Source: Novosphingobium album (ex Liu et al. 2023)
GTDB taxonomy: Bacteria; Pseudomonadota; Alphaproteobacteria; Sphingomonadales; Sphingomonadaceae
DNA: 64,000 nucleotides
NCBI RefSeq assembly: GCF_029076845.1
Contig: NZ_JARESE010000062.1
Span: 248,001-312,000 of the forward strand
Direction of reading: 5' to 3'
Each line of letters opens with the position of its first letter. The first letter of the stretch is position 1. The notes under the pieces are model-generated. The model was not told the origin of the DNA. It saw only the letters and a list, made by a program, of their open reading frames with translations, and made no database searches. Below, piece after piece: positions 57,301 to 64,000 of this stretch. The translations under genes and the position numbers were made by a program.

Positions 57301-59776
57301 GCGCGGCGCTGGTCCATTCGAGCAAATGCCGCCGCCGTCGCATCCGCAGCATGGTGATGCCGATGGCATGAAGCGCGATCGCGGTGTCCGAAAGCAGAAA
57401 GGCGATCTGCAGCGTCCAGCGCCCGAGATGCTCACCCGCCTGATTCAGCGTGCCGGTCAGTACGCCCCGGCGGCGCCCCCGTGCAAGGCCGGTGACGAGA
57501 TCGGTGAACAGCCACGCGCCCGGCACCAGCAGGGCCAGCAGCGTCCAGAACAGCGCCTGGCCGGGCAGGATGAACCATCCGCCCAGCAGCAGCACCAGCA
57601 CGCTGGCGGGCACCAGGCTGCGGCGCATGTTGTCCCAGATCCGCAGCCGGTCGAACAGGGTCAGCCGGTTCTTCAGCCTGGTCCCGTCCGGGCCCGGCAC
57701 CCGGCCGAAAAGCCAGGGCAGAAGCTGCCAGTCGCCCCGCACCCAGCGGTGCCAGCGGCGCGCGTATTCGCCATAGCTTGCCGGAAAGCTCTCATAGACG
57801 ATGATGTCGCTGGCCAGCCCGGCGCGGCCGTGCAGCCCTTCCCACAGATCGTGGCTGAGCAGGTAATTCTCGGGGATCCGCCCCTGGACGCTGCGCGCGA
57901 AACCGGCGACATCGTAGATCCCCTTGCCCACGAAGTTCCCGGTGCCGACAAGATCCTGATAGACGTCGCTGACCGCGCGCGAATAGATGTCGATCGCGGT
58001 ATCGCCGCCGAACAGCCGGGCGAACAGGCTGTCCGAGCCATGCGGCGCGATCTCGACGCGGGGCTGGAGCACGGTGTAACCCGACACGACCCTGCCGGAA
58101 GCGTCGAACACCGGCCGGTTGAGCGGATGCGCCAGCGCCCCGGCGAGCCGGGCAACGCTGCCCGGCGGCAGCCGGGTGTCGGCATCGGCCGTCACCACCA
58201 GGCGTGCGCCGGCCAGTTGCCCGATCGGCCCGGAGGTGACGGGAAAGGCCGTTGCCTCGCCGCTCAGCAGGAAGTGGTTGAATTGCTCCAGCTTGCCGCG
58301 CTTGCGCTCCCAGGCCATCCAGCAGTCCTGCGCGGGATTGAACGACCGCGCACGATGCAGGAGGCAGAACGAAGGCTGCCCGGCACGCGCGCCATGGCGG
58401 TGGTTGAGCGCTTCAATCCCTTGGCAAAGCGCGGCTTCCAGACGTTCGTCCCCGGCCGTCCGCTCTTCGCGCGCATCGGCCGGATCGCTGAGCAGCACGA
58501 AAGCACGCGCGTCGGGATTGGCCAGCCGGTGCGCTTCCAGCCGCGCGAGCAAGGCGGGCGCTTCCTCGACTTCTCCAACGATCACCGGCATCACCACCAG
58601 CGTGGGCCAGGCCGCGTCGATACCCTTCGAAAAATCGAGCTTGGCCAGGCGCCTTGGCGGCACGGCCAGCGTCACCAGCCAGTTGACCAGCGTGACACTG
58701 AGGACGGTCGCCGGCAGGGCCGAGAGCGCAAGACCCAGAAGCCATTGCATGGGCGCGGCGTGATGCGCGGCAAGATAGGCCCCGGGAAGAACGAGGCCGG
58801 CCAGCCCGCACAGGAAGAGCGCCCAAGTATAGGCCCCGCCGGGGTGACGCTTGAGCCACCGGGCGAGGCGCAAGGCCCGCGGCGGAACGGCGCCGAGCGT
58901 CCGCTCCAGCTCCAGCGCTCCTGGCCCGACAAGCCAGTATCCGACATGGCCGAGCGGCATGTTCCGGCTTTTCGTGGCGAGCGACACGGCGCTTTGCGCC
59001 ACCAGCACTTCGCTTGCCGCGCTCCGCTCGGCCAGACGCTCGACCGCGCGGCGGTAGGCATCGCGCGTATCGAAATCCATGGCCGGATAGGTGCCGGCCG
59101 GATCACGCCTCAGGCTGCGTTCGACATGGCTGGATGCGTCGAACACATCCTTCCACGAAATGTTCGAGATGACGCCCAGATTGGCGATCGCGCGCGACAC
59201 GCATTCGATGGGCTCGCACGAGGTGAGATAGGCCTCGCAACAGGTGCTCACCTCCAACGGTGCCGGCACCGTTGGGAATACTTCGGCAAAGCCCGCGACG
59301 AGCCGCTCGATGCACGCGATCCGCAGCATCGCCGGCAGCGCCCAGAGTTCGGCGATGTCCAGCGGATCGTGCTCCTGATAGCCTTCGAGATAGGCAAGCA
59401 CGCTTTCGCGCGAGAGCTGGAAATGCGTGGCGTGCAGCAGATCGTGCGCCAGGGCCAAGACGCGTGGCTCGCGCGGCGCCGACGCGGAAGCCAGCACGCA
59501 CAGCTTGCGATAGAAGCCGGGCGGGAGATCCTGCTTGATCAGCAGCGCCGCGCGCTGCACCTGATAGCCGTTGTCCAGCAGCCATTCGGCAGCGGTCGCC
59601 GCGGATGGTTCAGCCACGGCCGCGGCATCGAGGGCATCGCGCAGCCACTGGCCGATCCGCTCGATCCGTTGCCAGATGGCGATCGGACGGGGCGGCCCCG
59701 CACCGCGCAGCGGAGCATGGGCCTTGCCCGTCTCCCAGGCGTGACCGGCAACCGGATCAGAGGCGCCGTAGTCCAT
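51374..59776 (-). CDS. ndvB: Cyclic beta-1,2-glucan synthase (GT84-GH94)
   Basis: A 2800-residue membrane enzyme, normal for the Cgs/NdvB family (about 2,800-2,900). Order: N-terminal helical region; hydrophobic helices about 310-370; GT84 glycosyltransferase with VVTADADTRLPPGS near residue 527; further helices about 720-860; glucoamylase-like domain ending VQSFMAHHQGM near 1449; and GH94 phosphorylase domains with GDGDWNDGMNRVG near 2472, whose Asp is the general acid. It polymerises UDP-glucose on itself and releases cyclic periplasmic glucans. Its ATG shares one base with the USP stop (TGATG). Confidence 0.93.
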   Translation of the reverse strand: MDYGASDPVAGHAWETGKAHAPLRGAGPPRPIAIWQRIERIGQWLRDALDAAAVAEPSAATAAEWLLDNGYQVQRAALLIKQDLPPGFYRKLCVLASASAPREPRVLALAHDLLHATHFQLSRESVLAYLEGYQEHDPLDIAELWALPAMLRIACIERLVAGFAEVFPTVPAPLEVSTCCEAYLTSCEPIECVSRAIANLGVISNISWKDVFDASSHVERSLRRDPAGTYPAMDFDTRDAYRRAVERLAERSAASEVLVAQSAVSLATKSRNMPLGHVGYWLVGPGALELERTLGAVPPRALRLARWLKRHPGGAYTWALFLCGLAGLVLPGAYLAAHHAAPMQWLLGLALSALPATVLSVTLVNWLVTLAVPPRRLAKLDFSKGIDAAWPTLVVMPVIVGEVEEAPALLARLEAHRLANPDARAFVLLSDPADAREERTAGDERLEAALCQGIEALNHRHGARAGQPSFCLLHRARSFNPAQDCWMAWERKRGKLEQFNHFLLSGEATAFPVTSGPIGQLAGARLVVTADADTRLPPGSVARLAGALAHPLNRPVFDASGRVVSGYTVLQPRVEIAPHGSDSLFARLFGGDTAIDIYSRAVSDVYQDLVGTGNFVGKGIYDVAGFARSVQGRIPENYLLSHDLWEGLHGRAGLASDIIVYESFPASYGEYARRWHRWVRGDWQLLPWLFGRVPGPDGTRLKNRLTLFDRLRIWDNMRRSLVPASVLVLLLGGWFILPGQALFWTLLALLVPGAWLFTDLVTGLARGRRRGVLTGTLNQAGEHLGRWTLQIAFLLSDTAIALHAIGITMLRMRRRRHLLEWTSAAHVSRKFAGADRRGGQWRETWPSPLAALLMLSLFAFDPRALPVAAPLMCLWLAAPAIAAWTGRARTPPPAQLDAAARAFLRRVARRSWLFFETYVRPEDNWLPPDNHQEEPVEATAHRTSPTNIGMMVLSALSAWRLGHIGSAELNERMRAMFASLDRLERWQGHFLNWYDTTSLASLEPRYVSTVDSGNLAVSLVVLAEGCRRIARSPAFASERWDGLDDCLAVLAEALAEGGYEDGVQARIAALTAEMRAARAEPLRWPALLDHGLSEIAILRDELARLLDRSPARSSRVLRNLRNWIERSEHQFKDCRRDLETLLPWLPGLAAAPPECRAMALRLAATLSPLEPLCGCARLARAAEALRAELDGDAHDAVARAWLADMAASARRGLARWRRLERSLERLADHAAAMAEGMEFGPLYDPDRKLFHIGYDVSTQRIDSHFYDLLASEARLASYFAIAKQDVPPEHWFHLGRPIVKHRHELALVSWNGSMFEYLMPALFLRSDPATLLGESERSAVASQRRYGARQGVPWGISESGFASVGADGSWRYRAFGVPELGLRRGLTEDLVIAPYATALALAADPAASVANLRRLVGVGATGCFGFYEALDFTPERRREQGVPTPVQSFMAHHQGMTIAAIANALCGNMLVDWFHADARVRTVDLLLNERIPWELPPELERLDHVAAPAIDSAGLPRPQPWEVDDPASLAIHLLGNGRLSARIAADGADDLSWKDQALTRPAGADHDIGHFFYLREPGTGLAWSPAPAPLGGGEDRHTIFHAHKIEYRCGVQGISTSLEVLVSPSEDVEIRRLRLVNTSAEQRILEFASHAEIALAPAGEWQRHPAFARLFVEAGTYPELDALLFARRPREPGALAPVLMQRLVTSDDAVRLTGWEVARARSRARLGLTRDFPRFSGPAGPRARFPLDPAAAFQAEVTLAPHGEVELALVTTVAASREEAIELARRYGSMGSLDWAEQDAAERAARDLHALGLAPARLPDAQLLLTALIGCPSPRNPGLGDNDREDLWALGLSGDCPLLLMELSGDFDGAELRFLLAAHRLWGWRGAAIDLVLLHPGLPGYVEPLRERMLDIVRQTGSEYLVGERGGVHIVGSEHVEERRLAALRIAATATIADRAGPIAQQLAARRDEFAPGPPFLPAGRAAMTQAATRPPDRAETLRFANGLGSFTRAGDYRIALEAMRATPAPWANVLANPGFGSIVTEAGLGFTFAGNSGENRLTPWHNDALSDRQGEALYLRDEETGEVWSVTPLPAGRDAACRIEHGLGGTRWWRDDRDLDQELHCFVARDDPVKIVRLRLTDRSGLSRRVTATCFVDWLLGAIAGEPAPFRASWYRTDLQTIFARNRWQRDFHGQIAFLSASGAPHSLTTSRRDFLGPRPDWQRPAGLAAWDLGNRTENAGADAAAALQLHLDIPAHGSAEVAFLLGQAEGEDGVADLIARWRDSGRIAAEPARLAEAWERRCDAVEVTTPDPAFDLMVNRWLPYQTVSSRLFARAGFHQASGAFGFRDQLQDVLALLLADPALARDQILRAAAHQFAQGDVLHWWHPPGGKGVRTRCSDDLLWLPHAAARYVVATGDVALLDEPVPFLDAAELRDDERDRFAQFPTADGASLFEHCLRAFDRAWRLGEHGLPLIGDGDWNDGMNRVGSGGKGESVWLGWFMAATIREFARMCDGLGRGSFTGHWLPRADQLVAAIERHGWDGDWYVRAFDDQGRPWGSRDNDECRIDSLAQSWSVIAGGGTDERARRAIDSAFAHLVRPDDRIVRLLDPPFDTSPRDPGYIKAYPPGIRENGGQYSHASAWLGIACAMLGDGARAKEVFDRINPIRHAGSSGEAAIYGIEPYVVAGDIGAGEDRLGRGGWSWYTGAAAWTWRLAVEHILGLRLEGGQLALSPCLPPDWPGFTAKLRGAGVIEVTVKRGPGTGLRVDGASDAGSTFAFPGKGRTRKVELMMAESCPVGEASPV

Positions 59777-60774
59777 CAGGCCATGTGTGCCGAACCGGGC
59801 AGACGCTCACCAGGCGCGATCGGCAAGGCCCTGCCCGCCAGCGGCCCCGAGGGGCGCACGAGCATCACCGGACCGGTCAGGTGATCGAGAAGATAGCTTG
59901 CCGTGCCGCCGATCGACAGGTCGTTGCACCGCTTGCCGCCCTGTCCCTTGGCAGACAGGACGACCAGGTCCGGCGCTTCCTCGCCCAGCGCGCGGAGCAG
60001 CGATGTGCGGGGATCACCCTTCAGGCACAAGCTGCGTACGGCGAGCCCCTGGTCGACCAGCCGGCGCCGGGTCCTCTCCAGGAAGCCGCCCGCCGCCTGC
60101 GCGTTACGGCGGTCGAGCCGGATGCGCAGTTCGAGATCGCTGGTCGCTGGCGGCCCGAAATCGGTGAGACCGGATTCGGGAATGACATGAAGCAGCAGGA
60201 GTTCGGCATGCGACCGGCGGGCCAGTCGGGCCGCCTCAGCGAGCGCCGCTTCCGCGAAGTTGGAGCCGTCTAGCGGCACAGCGATACGCGGCGAACCGAT
60301 CCCGCGCGGCGCGTAGCCCGGGGGAACAAGCAGCAGTGAGCCGGACGGAGCCTGCGTGACCAGCCGGGCGACCCGCCCCCCCGCGTCGCGCGATTCGCGC
60401 GATCCGGGCGCGCCGATCACCAGCAAGGCGCCGGTTTCTCCCACCCGATCAGCTAGCGCGACCAGCCAATCACCTTCGTTCAACTCCAGCGACACTTCGC
60501 CGGGCTGTTCGGGCAGGCTGTCACGCAAGCGGCGCAGATCCCGCCGCGCCTCCTGGCGGCGGATATTCCATTCGAGCGGATCGGGCAGCGCAGCCGGATC
60601 ATGCGAGTGTTCGAGCACACGATAGAGCACCAGCGGCCGGTCGAACGACTGGGCATAATGCGCGGCCGTCTGGGCGATTTCCTGCGAACGGTGCGAACCG
60701 TCCACACAGGCGATCACCGGGCCCTGGGTCGGCGTGTCGGGCGCATGAGGCAGCGGCAGCGATGAAACAGGCAT
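59776..60774 (-). CDS. Tandem universal stress protein
   Basis: A 332-residue protein with two UspA domains (about 18-160 and 165-320). The first opens VIACVDGSHRSQEIAQTAAHYA; the second IAVPLDGSNFAEAALAEAARLARR with LLLLHVIPE and the ATP-binding-type loop VVLSAKGQGGKRCNDLSIGGTASYLLDHL. Start 60774 gives MPVSSLPLPHAP; upstream in-frame sequence is not protein-like. It is coupled to the glucan synthase gene downstream and diverges from the esterase trio. USP are typical dormancy/hypoxia genes. Confidence 0.92.
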   Translation of the reverse strand: MPVSSLPLPHAPDTPTQGPVIACVDGSHRSQEIAQTAAHYAQSFDRPLVLYRVLEHSHDPAALPDPLEWNIRRQEARRDLRRLRDSLPEQPGEVSLELNEGDWLVALADRVGETGALLVIGAPGSRESRDAGGRVARLVTQAPSGSLLLVPPGYAPRGIGSPRIAVPLDGSNFAEAALAEAARLARRSHAELLLLHVIPESGLTDFGPPATSDLELRIRLDRRNAQAAGGFLERTRRRLVDQGLAVRSLCLKGDPRTSLLRALGEEAPDLVVLSAKGQGGKRCNDLSIGGTASYLLDHLTGPVMLVRPSGPLAGRALPIAPGERLPGSAHMA

Positions 60775-60939
60775 GGAACGCAACTTTCGCACTTGGGCGG
60801 CACTAGCGTGTTCCAGCCGGGCGCTTGCGTGAATCGAGCCATTCCTTCGCCAGCGTTCCGGGGCCGTTGGCGCCCGGAGCCTTGCACGCTCCACCGGGGG
60901 GGAGGGGCCGCGCCAGTCCACCGCAAGCCGGCCCGCGAC

Positions 60940-61010
60940 GGTATCCGCAATGTTACCAATCCGCCCCGGAACATTGCGGATGGCGGATACCTTGCGGCGC
61001 GACCAATGTT
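60940..61010. promoter_or_regulatory. Palindromic array in the USP / esterase divergent promoter
   Basis: ATCCGCAATGTT (60943-60954) is perfectly complementary to AACATTGCGGAT (60970-60981); outer arms GGTATCC (60940-60946) and GGATACC (60985-60991) are also complementary; and a third CAATGTT copy lies at 61004-61010. The result is three CAATGTT motifs, one inverted, in the 269-bp gap between two divergent stress transcripts. It is probably an operator or a cooperative binding site. Confidence 0.5.
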
Positions 61011-61043
61011 CGCCCGCAAATACGCCAGTCTTGGAACGAAGCC

Positions 61044-62369
61044 ATGACGATCCAGAGCCGCATACCGATCGACCAAAGCGCATTTCTTCATGGACTGCGC
61101 GTGGCGGCCGAACCGCTGCCGCATCCCGAAGCGCCGCATTTCGCGGATGCGTTTGAACGCTTTGGCGATGCCCGCGTGGTTCTGCTTGGCGAAGCGACTC
61201 ACGGCAGTCACGAATTCTATGCCGCGCGCGCGGCCATCACGCGCCGGCTGATCGAACGCTACGGCTTCAACATCGTCGCGATGGAGGGCGACTGGCCGGA
61301 TATCGCGCGGATCGACTCCTATGTCCGCCACCGCGCGCCGCGCCCTGGCCGGGGCGAACCCTTCCTGCGCTTTCCGACCTGGATGTGGCGCAACCAGGAA
61401 GTCATGGCCTTCGCCGACTGGCTGCGCGGGCACAATGCCGTTCTTCCCGAGGAGGAACGGACCGGTATGCACGGCCTTGACGTCTACAGCCTGGGCCAGT
61501 CGATCCATGCCGTGACCGCCTATCTCGACGCGCACGACCCCCCGGCCGCCGCCGAGGCGCGCCGCCGCTATGCCGCCCTCCTGTCATGGCAGGACGAGCC
61601 GCAGCACTATGGCCGCGCGGTCGAACACGGTGGTCTCGCCGGCTGCGAGGATGCCGTGGTGGCGCAGCTTGAAGACCTGTTGGCCGGACGCATGGATTAC
61701 ATCGCCGAGGACGGCGAGGTCTTCTTCGATGCGGAGCAGAATGCCCGCATCGTGCGCGCGGGCGAACGTTACTATCGCGCGATGTATCGCGGCGCGGCCG
61801 CGAGTTGGAACCTGCGCGACAGGCACATGTTCGACACGCTGCAACGCCTCATGGCCCACCATCACCGGGCACGCGCGGTGGTCTGGGCGCATAACTCGCA
61901 CGTCGGCAACGCCTCGGCCACGGCGATGGGCTGGCACGGCGAGTTCAATATCGGCGAGCTGGTCCGCACCGCCTATGGCGACGAGGCCGTGCTGATCGGC
62001 TTCGCGACGGACCGGGGCGAAGTTGCCGCAGCATCGGACTGGGGCGCGGATATGCGGGTGATGCAAGTCCGCCCCGCGCGCGAGGATAGCTGGGAAGCGG
62101 CCTTCCGCCGCACCGGCCATGCCCGCAGCCTGACCGACTGGCGCGGCCACAAGCGCAAGCAGCTTGTCGAACTCCTCTCGCAGGCCCTGCTGGAACGCGC
62201 GATCGGCGTGGTCTACCGGCCTGAAACCGAGCGCGCGAGCCACTATTTCGAGGCGGTCCTGGCCGATCAGTTCGATGCCTTGGTCTGGTTCGAGCAGACC
62301 GGCGCGGTTACGCCAATCGGCCACGATCCGCCGCATGGCGCGCCGGAATTCTGGCCGTTCGGGCTATGA
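61044..62369 (+). CDS. Erythromycin-esterase-like protein
   Basis: A 441-residue protein of the EreA/EreB superfamily: VVLLGEATHGSHEFYAARAAI (catalytic-type His), IVAMEGDWPDIARIDSYVR, and WAHNSHVGNASATAM. Many chromosomal members are not macrolide esterases, so no resistance is inferred. ATG 61044 is favoured; sequence upstream contains the palindromes. It is the first gene of a trio whose starts and stops overlap by four bases (ATGA). Similar domains are fused to a PRTase in mycobacterial Rv2030c (from memory). Confidence 0.92.
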   Translation: MTIQSRIPIDQSAFLHGLRVAAEPLPHPEAPHFADAFERFGDARVVLLGEATHGSHEFYAARAAITRRLIERYGFNIVAMEGDWPDIARIDSYVRHRAPRPGRGEPFLRFPTWMWRNQEVMAFADWLRGHNAVLPEEERTGMHGLDVYSLGQSIHAVTAYLDAHDPPAAAEARRRYAALLSWQDEPQHYGRAVEHGGLAGCEDAVVAQLEDLLAGRMDYIAEDGEVFFDAEQNARIVRAGERYYRAMYRGAAASWNLRDRHMFDTLQRLMAHHHRARAVVWAHNSHVGNASATAMGWHGEFNIGELVRTAYGDEAVLIGFATDRGEVAAASDWGADMRVMQVRPAREDSWEAAFRRTGHARSLTDWRGHKRKQLVELLSQALLERAIGVVYRPETERASHYFEAVLADQFDALVWFEQTGAVTPIGHDPPHGAPEFWPFGL

Positions 62370-63028
62370 ACACACGCGCCCTTGCCCGGCAGGCTCCGCG
62401 CGAACTGAGGATCGGCCAGGCGCCATCGCTGGCGGCGATCCTCGGCGTTCCGAACAAGGCGCGCGGCCTTGTCGTATTCGCACATGGCAGCGGCAGCGGC
62501 CGGCTCAGCCCGCGCAATAACTATGTCGCGGCACGCCTGCGCGACGACGGAATGGCAACGCTGCTGCTCGACTTGCTTACCCCGGTGGAAGAGCAGGACC
62601 GGCGCAATGTGTTCGACATCGCGCTGCTGGCCGCGCGGCTGCGCTTCGCGGTCGACTGGGCGGCCAGCCATTCCGAGACGCGTGACCTGCGGCCCTGTTA
62701 TTTCGGCGCGAGCACCGGGGGCGCCGCCGCATTGCGCGCGGCCGCCGACGATCCGCGCATCGTCGCAGTGGTTTCGCGCGGCGGCAGGCCGGATCTTGCC
62801 GGCGCGCAAGCGCTCGGGCGCGTGCGGGCGCCCACCCTGCTGATCGTCGGCGAGCTGGACGGCGTGGTCATAGAGCTGAACGCCGCCGCGCGCGATGCCA
62901 TGCGCTGCGAGCGGGACGTGGTCATCGTTCCGGGCGCGGGCCACCTGTTCGAGGAGCCAGGCACGCTCGATCAGGTCGTCACACTCGCCAGCGACTGGTT
63001 CCGCCGGCATCTGGGAGGCACGCGATGA
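62366..63028 (+). CDS. Dienelactone-hydrolase-like alpha/beta hydrolase
   Basis: A 220-residue hydrolase: LVVFAHGSGSGRLSPRNNYVA (oxyanion loop), nucleophile Ser in YFGASTGGAAALRAA, Asp in IVGELDGVV, His in GAGHLFEEPGTLDQVV. Related to dienelactone hydrolases and phosphoribosyl-linked hydrolases. It starts within the last codon of the erythromycin-esterase-like gene and ends within the first codon of the PRTase gene, so all three are translationally coupled and probably work together. Substrate unknown. Confidence 0.88.
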   Translation: MNTRALARQAPRELRIGQAPSLAAILGVPNKARGLVVFAHGSGSGRLSPRNNYVAARLRDDGMATLLLDLLTPVEEQDRRNVFDIALLAARLRFAVDWAASHSETRDLRPCYFGASTGGAAALRAAADDPRIVAVVSRGGRPDLAGAQALGRVRAPTLLIVGELDGVVIELNAAARDAMRCERDVVIVPGAGHLFEEPGTLDQVVTLASDWFRRHLGGTR

Positions 63029-63708
63029 CGGGGAGGAAAGGCTTCGCCGATCGCCGCGAGGCCGGGCGATTGCTGGCGCAAGTCATCAAGGCGCTCGATC
63101 TCGCCGATCCCGTGGTGCTGGCATTGCCGCGCGGCGGCGTGCCCGTGGGCTTCGAGGTCGCCAAGGCGCTTGGCGCGCCGCTCGACGTCCTGCTGGTCCG
63201 CAAGATCGGCGCGCCTGGGCATGAGGAATACGGCATCGGCGCGCTGGTCGACGGGGCTTGCCCGCAAGTGGTCGTCGACGAGCCGGCGGCGCGGATGGTG
63301 GGGGCCGACAGGGCCTATATCGATCGCCAGATCGCCCGGCAACTCACAGAGATCGAACGGCGCCGCGCACTTTATCGGACAGGCCCGCCAATTCCCCTTG
63401 AGGGACGCGTCGCGATCGTGGTCGATGACGGGATCGCCTCGGGCGGCACGGTGCGCGCAGCGCTCAAGGCGCTTGCCAAGGCAGGACCGGAACGAATCGT
63501 GCTTGCCGTTCCGCTGGCGCCCACCGAAGCGATCACTGGACTGCACGAGCTGTGCGATCGTGTCATCTGCCTCCTGTCCCCCCACCCCTTCCGCGCCGTC
63601 GGGATGCATTACCGCGACTTCACGCAGACTGCGGACGATGAAGTGATCAGCCTGCTGGCCGAAGCAAAGCTCTGGGAAAAGCCCGGTATGCGAGAAGCGC
63701 GGATTTAG
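63025..63708 (+). CDS. Phosphoribosyltransferase-domain protein
   Basis: A 227-residue type I PRTase fold: VVLALPRGGVPVGFEVAKALGAPLDVLLVRKIGAPGHEEYGIGAL at the N-terminus and the PRPP-binding motif VAIVVDDGIASGGTVRAALKAL near residue 133. Such PRTases are often fused or adjacent to erythromycin-esterase and dienelactone-hydrolase domains. No base specificity can be read from sequence. Last gene of the trio. Confidence 0.9.
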   Translation: MTGRKGFADRREAGRLLAQVIKALDLADPVVLALPRGGVPVGFEVAKALGAPLDVLLVRKIGAPGHEEYGIGALVDGACPQVVVDEPAARMVGADRAYIDRQIARQLTEIERRRALYRTGPPIPLEGRVAIVVDDGIASGGTVRAALKALAKAGPERIVLAVPLAPTEAITGLHELCDRVICLLSPHPFRAVGMHYRDFTQTADDEVISLLAEAKLWEKPGMREARI

Positions 63709-63895
63709 GTCGCCAACGCGTAAACGGCACCTCGATGCCCCCCTTGGCCCTGCGGGCATTGCGAACGGGGATTGCGTCAGCGCGGCAAGCTTCGGGCGCG
63801 GCCGCGCCTATTTCGACAAGTCATTGGCCGGTGATCTGCCCCCTACCCGAGTGGCCCGTCACCTTTCACAGTCGGCACGAGGAAGGAAGAATGGA

Positions 63896-64000
63896 ATGGC
63901 GCTGAAGCGCACGCCGGAGGAGATCATCCCGGCGGGGGGCGGAGAGGCTGTTCGGGCCGTCTACCTCTACCAAGGCTCTCCGGTTCAATCGGCAGCAAGC
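63896..64000 (+). CDS. Unrecognised ORF, truncated by the window edge
   Basis: ATG at 63896 with GGAAGGAA seven bases upstream, open to the end: MALKRTPEEIIPAGGGEAVR, then AVYLYQGSPVQSAAS. An ATG five bases earlier reaches a stop after four codons. Only 35 codons are visible and I cannot assign a family. It follows the esterase/PRTase trio on the same strand after 187 bp with no other feature. Confidence 0.6.
   Translation, partial: MALKRTPEEIIPAGGGEAVRAVYLYQGSPVQSAAS

Noticed and set aside
61044..62369. Reading the erythromycin-esterase-like gene as a macrolide-resistance gene
   Set aside because: The superfamily is broad, the gene is coupled to a PRTase and a hydrolase, and no resistance context is present.

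Overview
This is 64 kb of GC-rich (roughly two-thirds G+C by eye) chromosomal DNA from an alphaproteobacterium. Gene content and protein sequences suggest Sphingomonadales, most like Novosphingobium; that placement is inference from remembered family sequences, not a database search. Coding density is high, many genes overlap by 1-8 bases, and GTG and TTG starts are common.

Region 1 (1-35,300) is mostly housekeeping. It opens with the 3' end of rpoD and a plus-strand cluster rpiB-glyA-small membrane protein-nrdR-trmJ. After an esterase and chorismate mutase (minus) come rpsD with a good terminator, a secreted S9 peptidase, tgt, a DUF481 outer-membrane protein, an ABC-2 exporter, queA (with tgt, queuosine synthesis), a periplasmic cyclophilin, coaD-ispA-xseB, a TM2 protein, purL, a DUF1345 protein, and serB/miaA, whose start codons overlap head to head. 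Branched-chain amino acid synthesis follows: ilvB-ilvN-ilvC, then leuA. In front of ilvB lies a short leader ORF with three consecutive Val codons, and in front of leuA one with four Leu codons in 16; both are set among hairpins and look like amino-acid-responsive attenuators. The region closes with a fused MaoC-type dehydratase, a nitronate monooxygenase (a TetR-type palindrome lies between these two), two poorly known proteins, a flavodoxin-like gene and recJ.

Region 2 (35,400-36,370) is a boundary: two tRNA-Glu genes identical except for the wobble base (UUC, CUC), then about 760 bp of debris comprising a tRNA 3'-half-like fragment, an IS5-family transposase tail fused to an IS256-family transposase tail, and an orphan C-terminal ORF fragment.

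Region 3 (36,370-64,000) is an accessory block for stress and low oxygen: Hsp20, a BLUF photoreceptor, a flippase-like membrane protein, FixJ and FixL (the FixL PAS domain keeps the heme ligand His and both distal Arg), HdeD, a heterodimeric ABC exporter with one degenerate ATP site, a Na+/H+ antiporter, PEP synthase, a Crp/FixK-type regulator, a 2800-residue cyclic beta-1,2-glucan synthase coupled to a tandem universal stress protein, and a coupled trio of erythromycin-esterase-like protein, dienelactone-hydrolase-like protein and phosphoribosyltransferase. A perfect FNR/FixK box (TTGAC-N4-ATCAA) lies 36 bp before ppsA. The mix of heme oxygen sensor, small heat-shock protein, USP and esterase/PRTase resembles the mycobacterial DosR dormancy regulon, and I regard this block as the most interesting system here. 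The window ends inside an unrecognised ORF.
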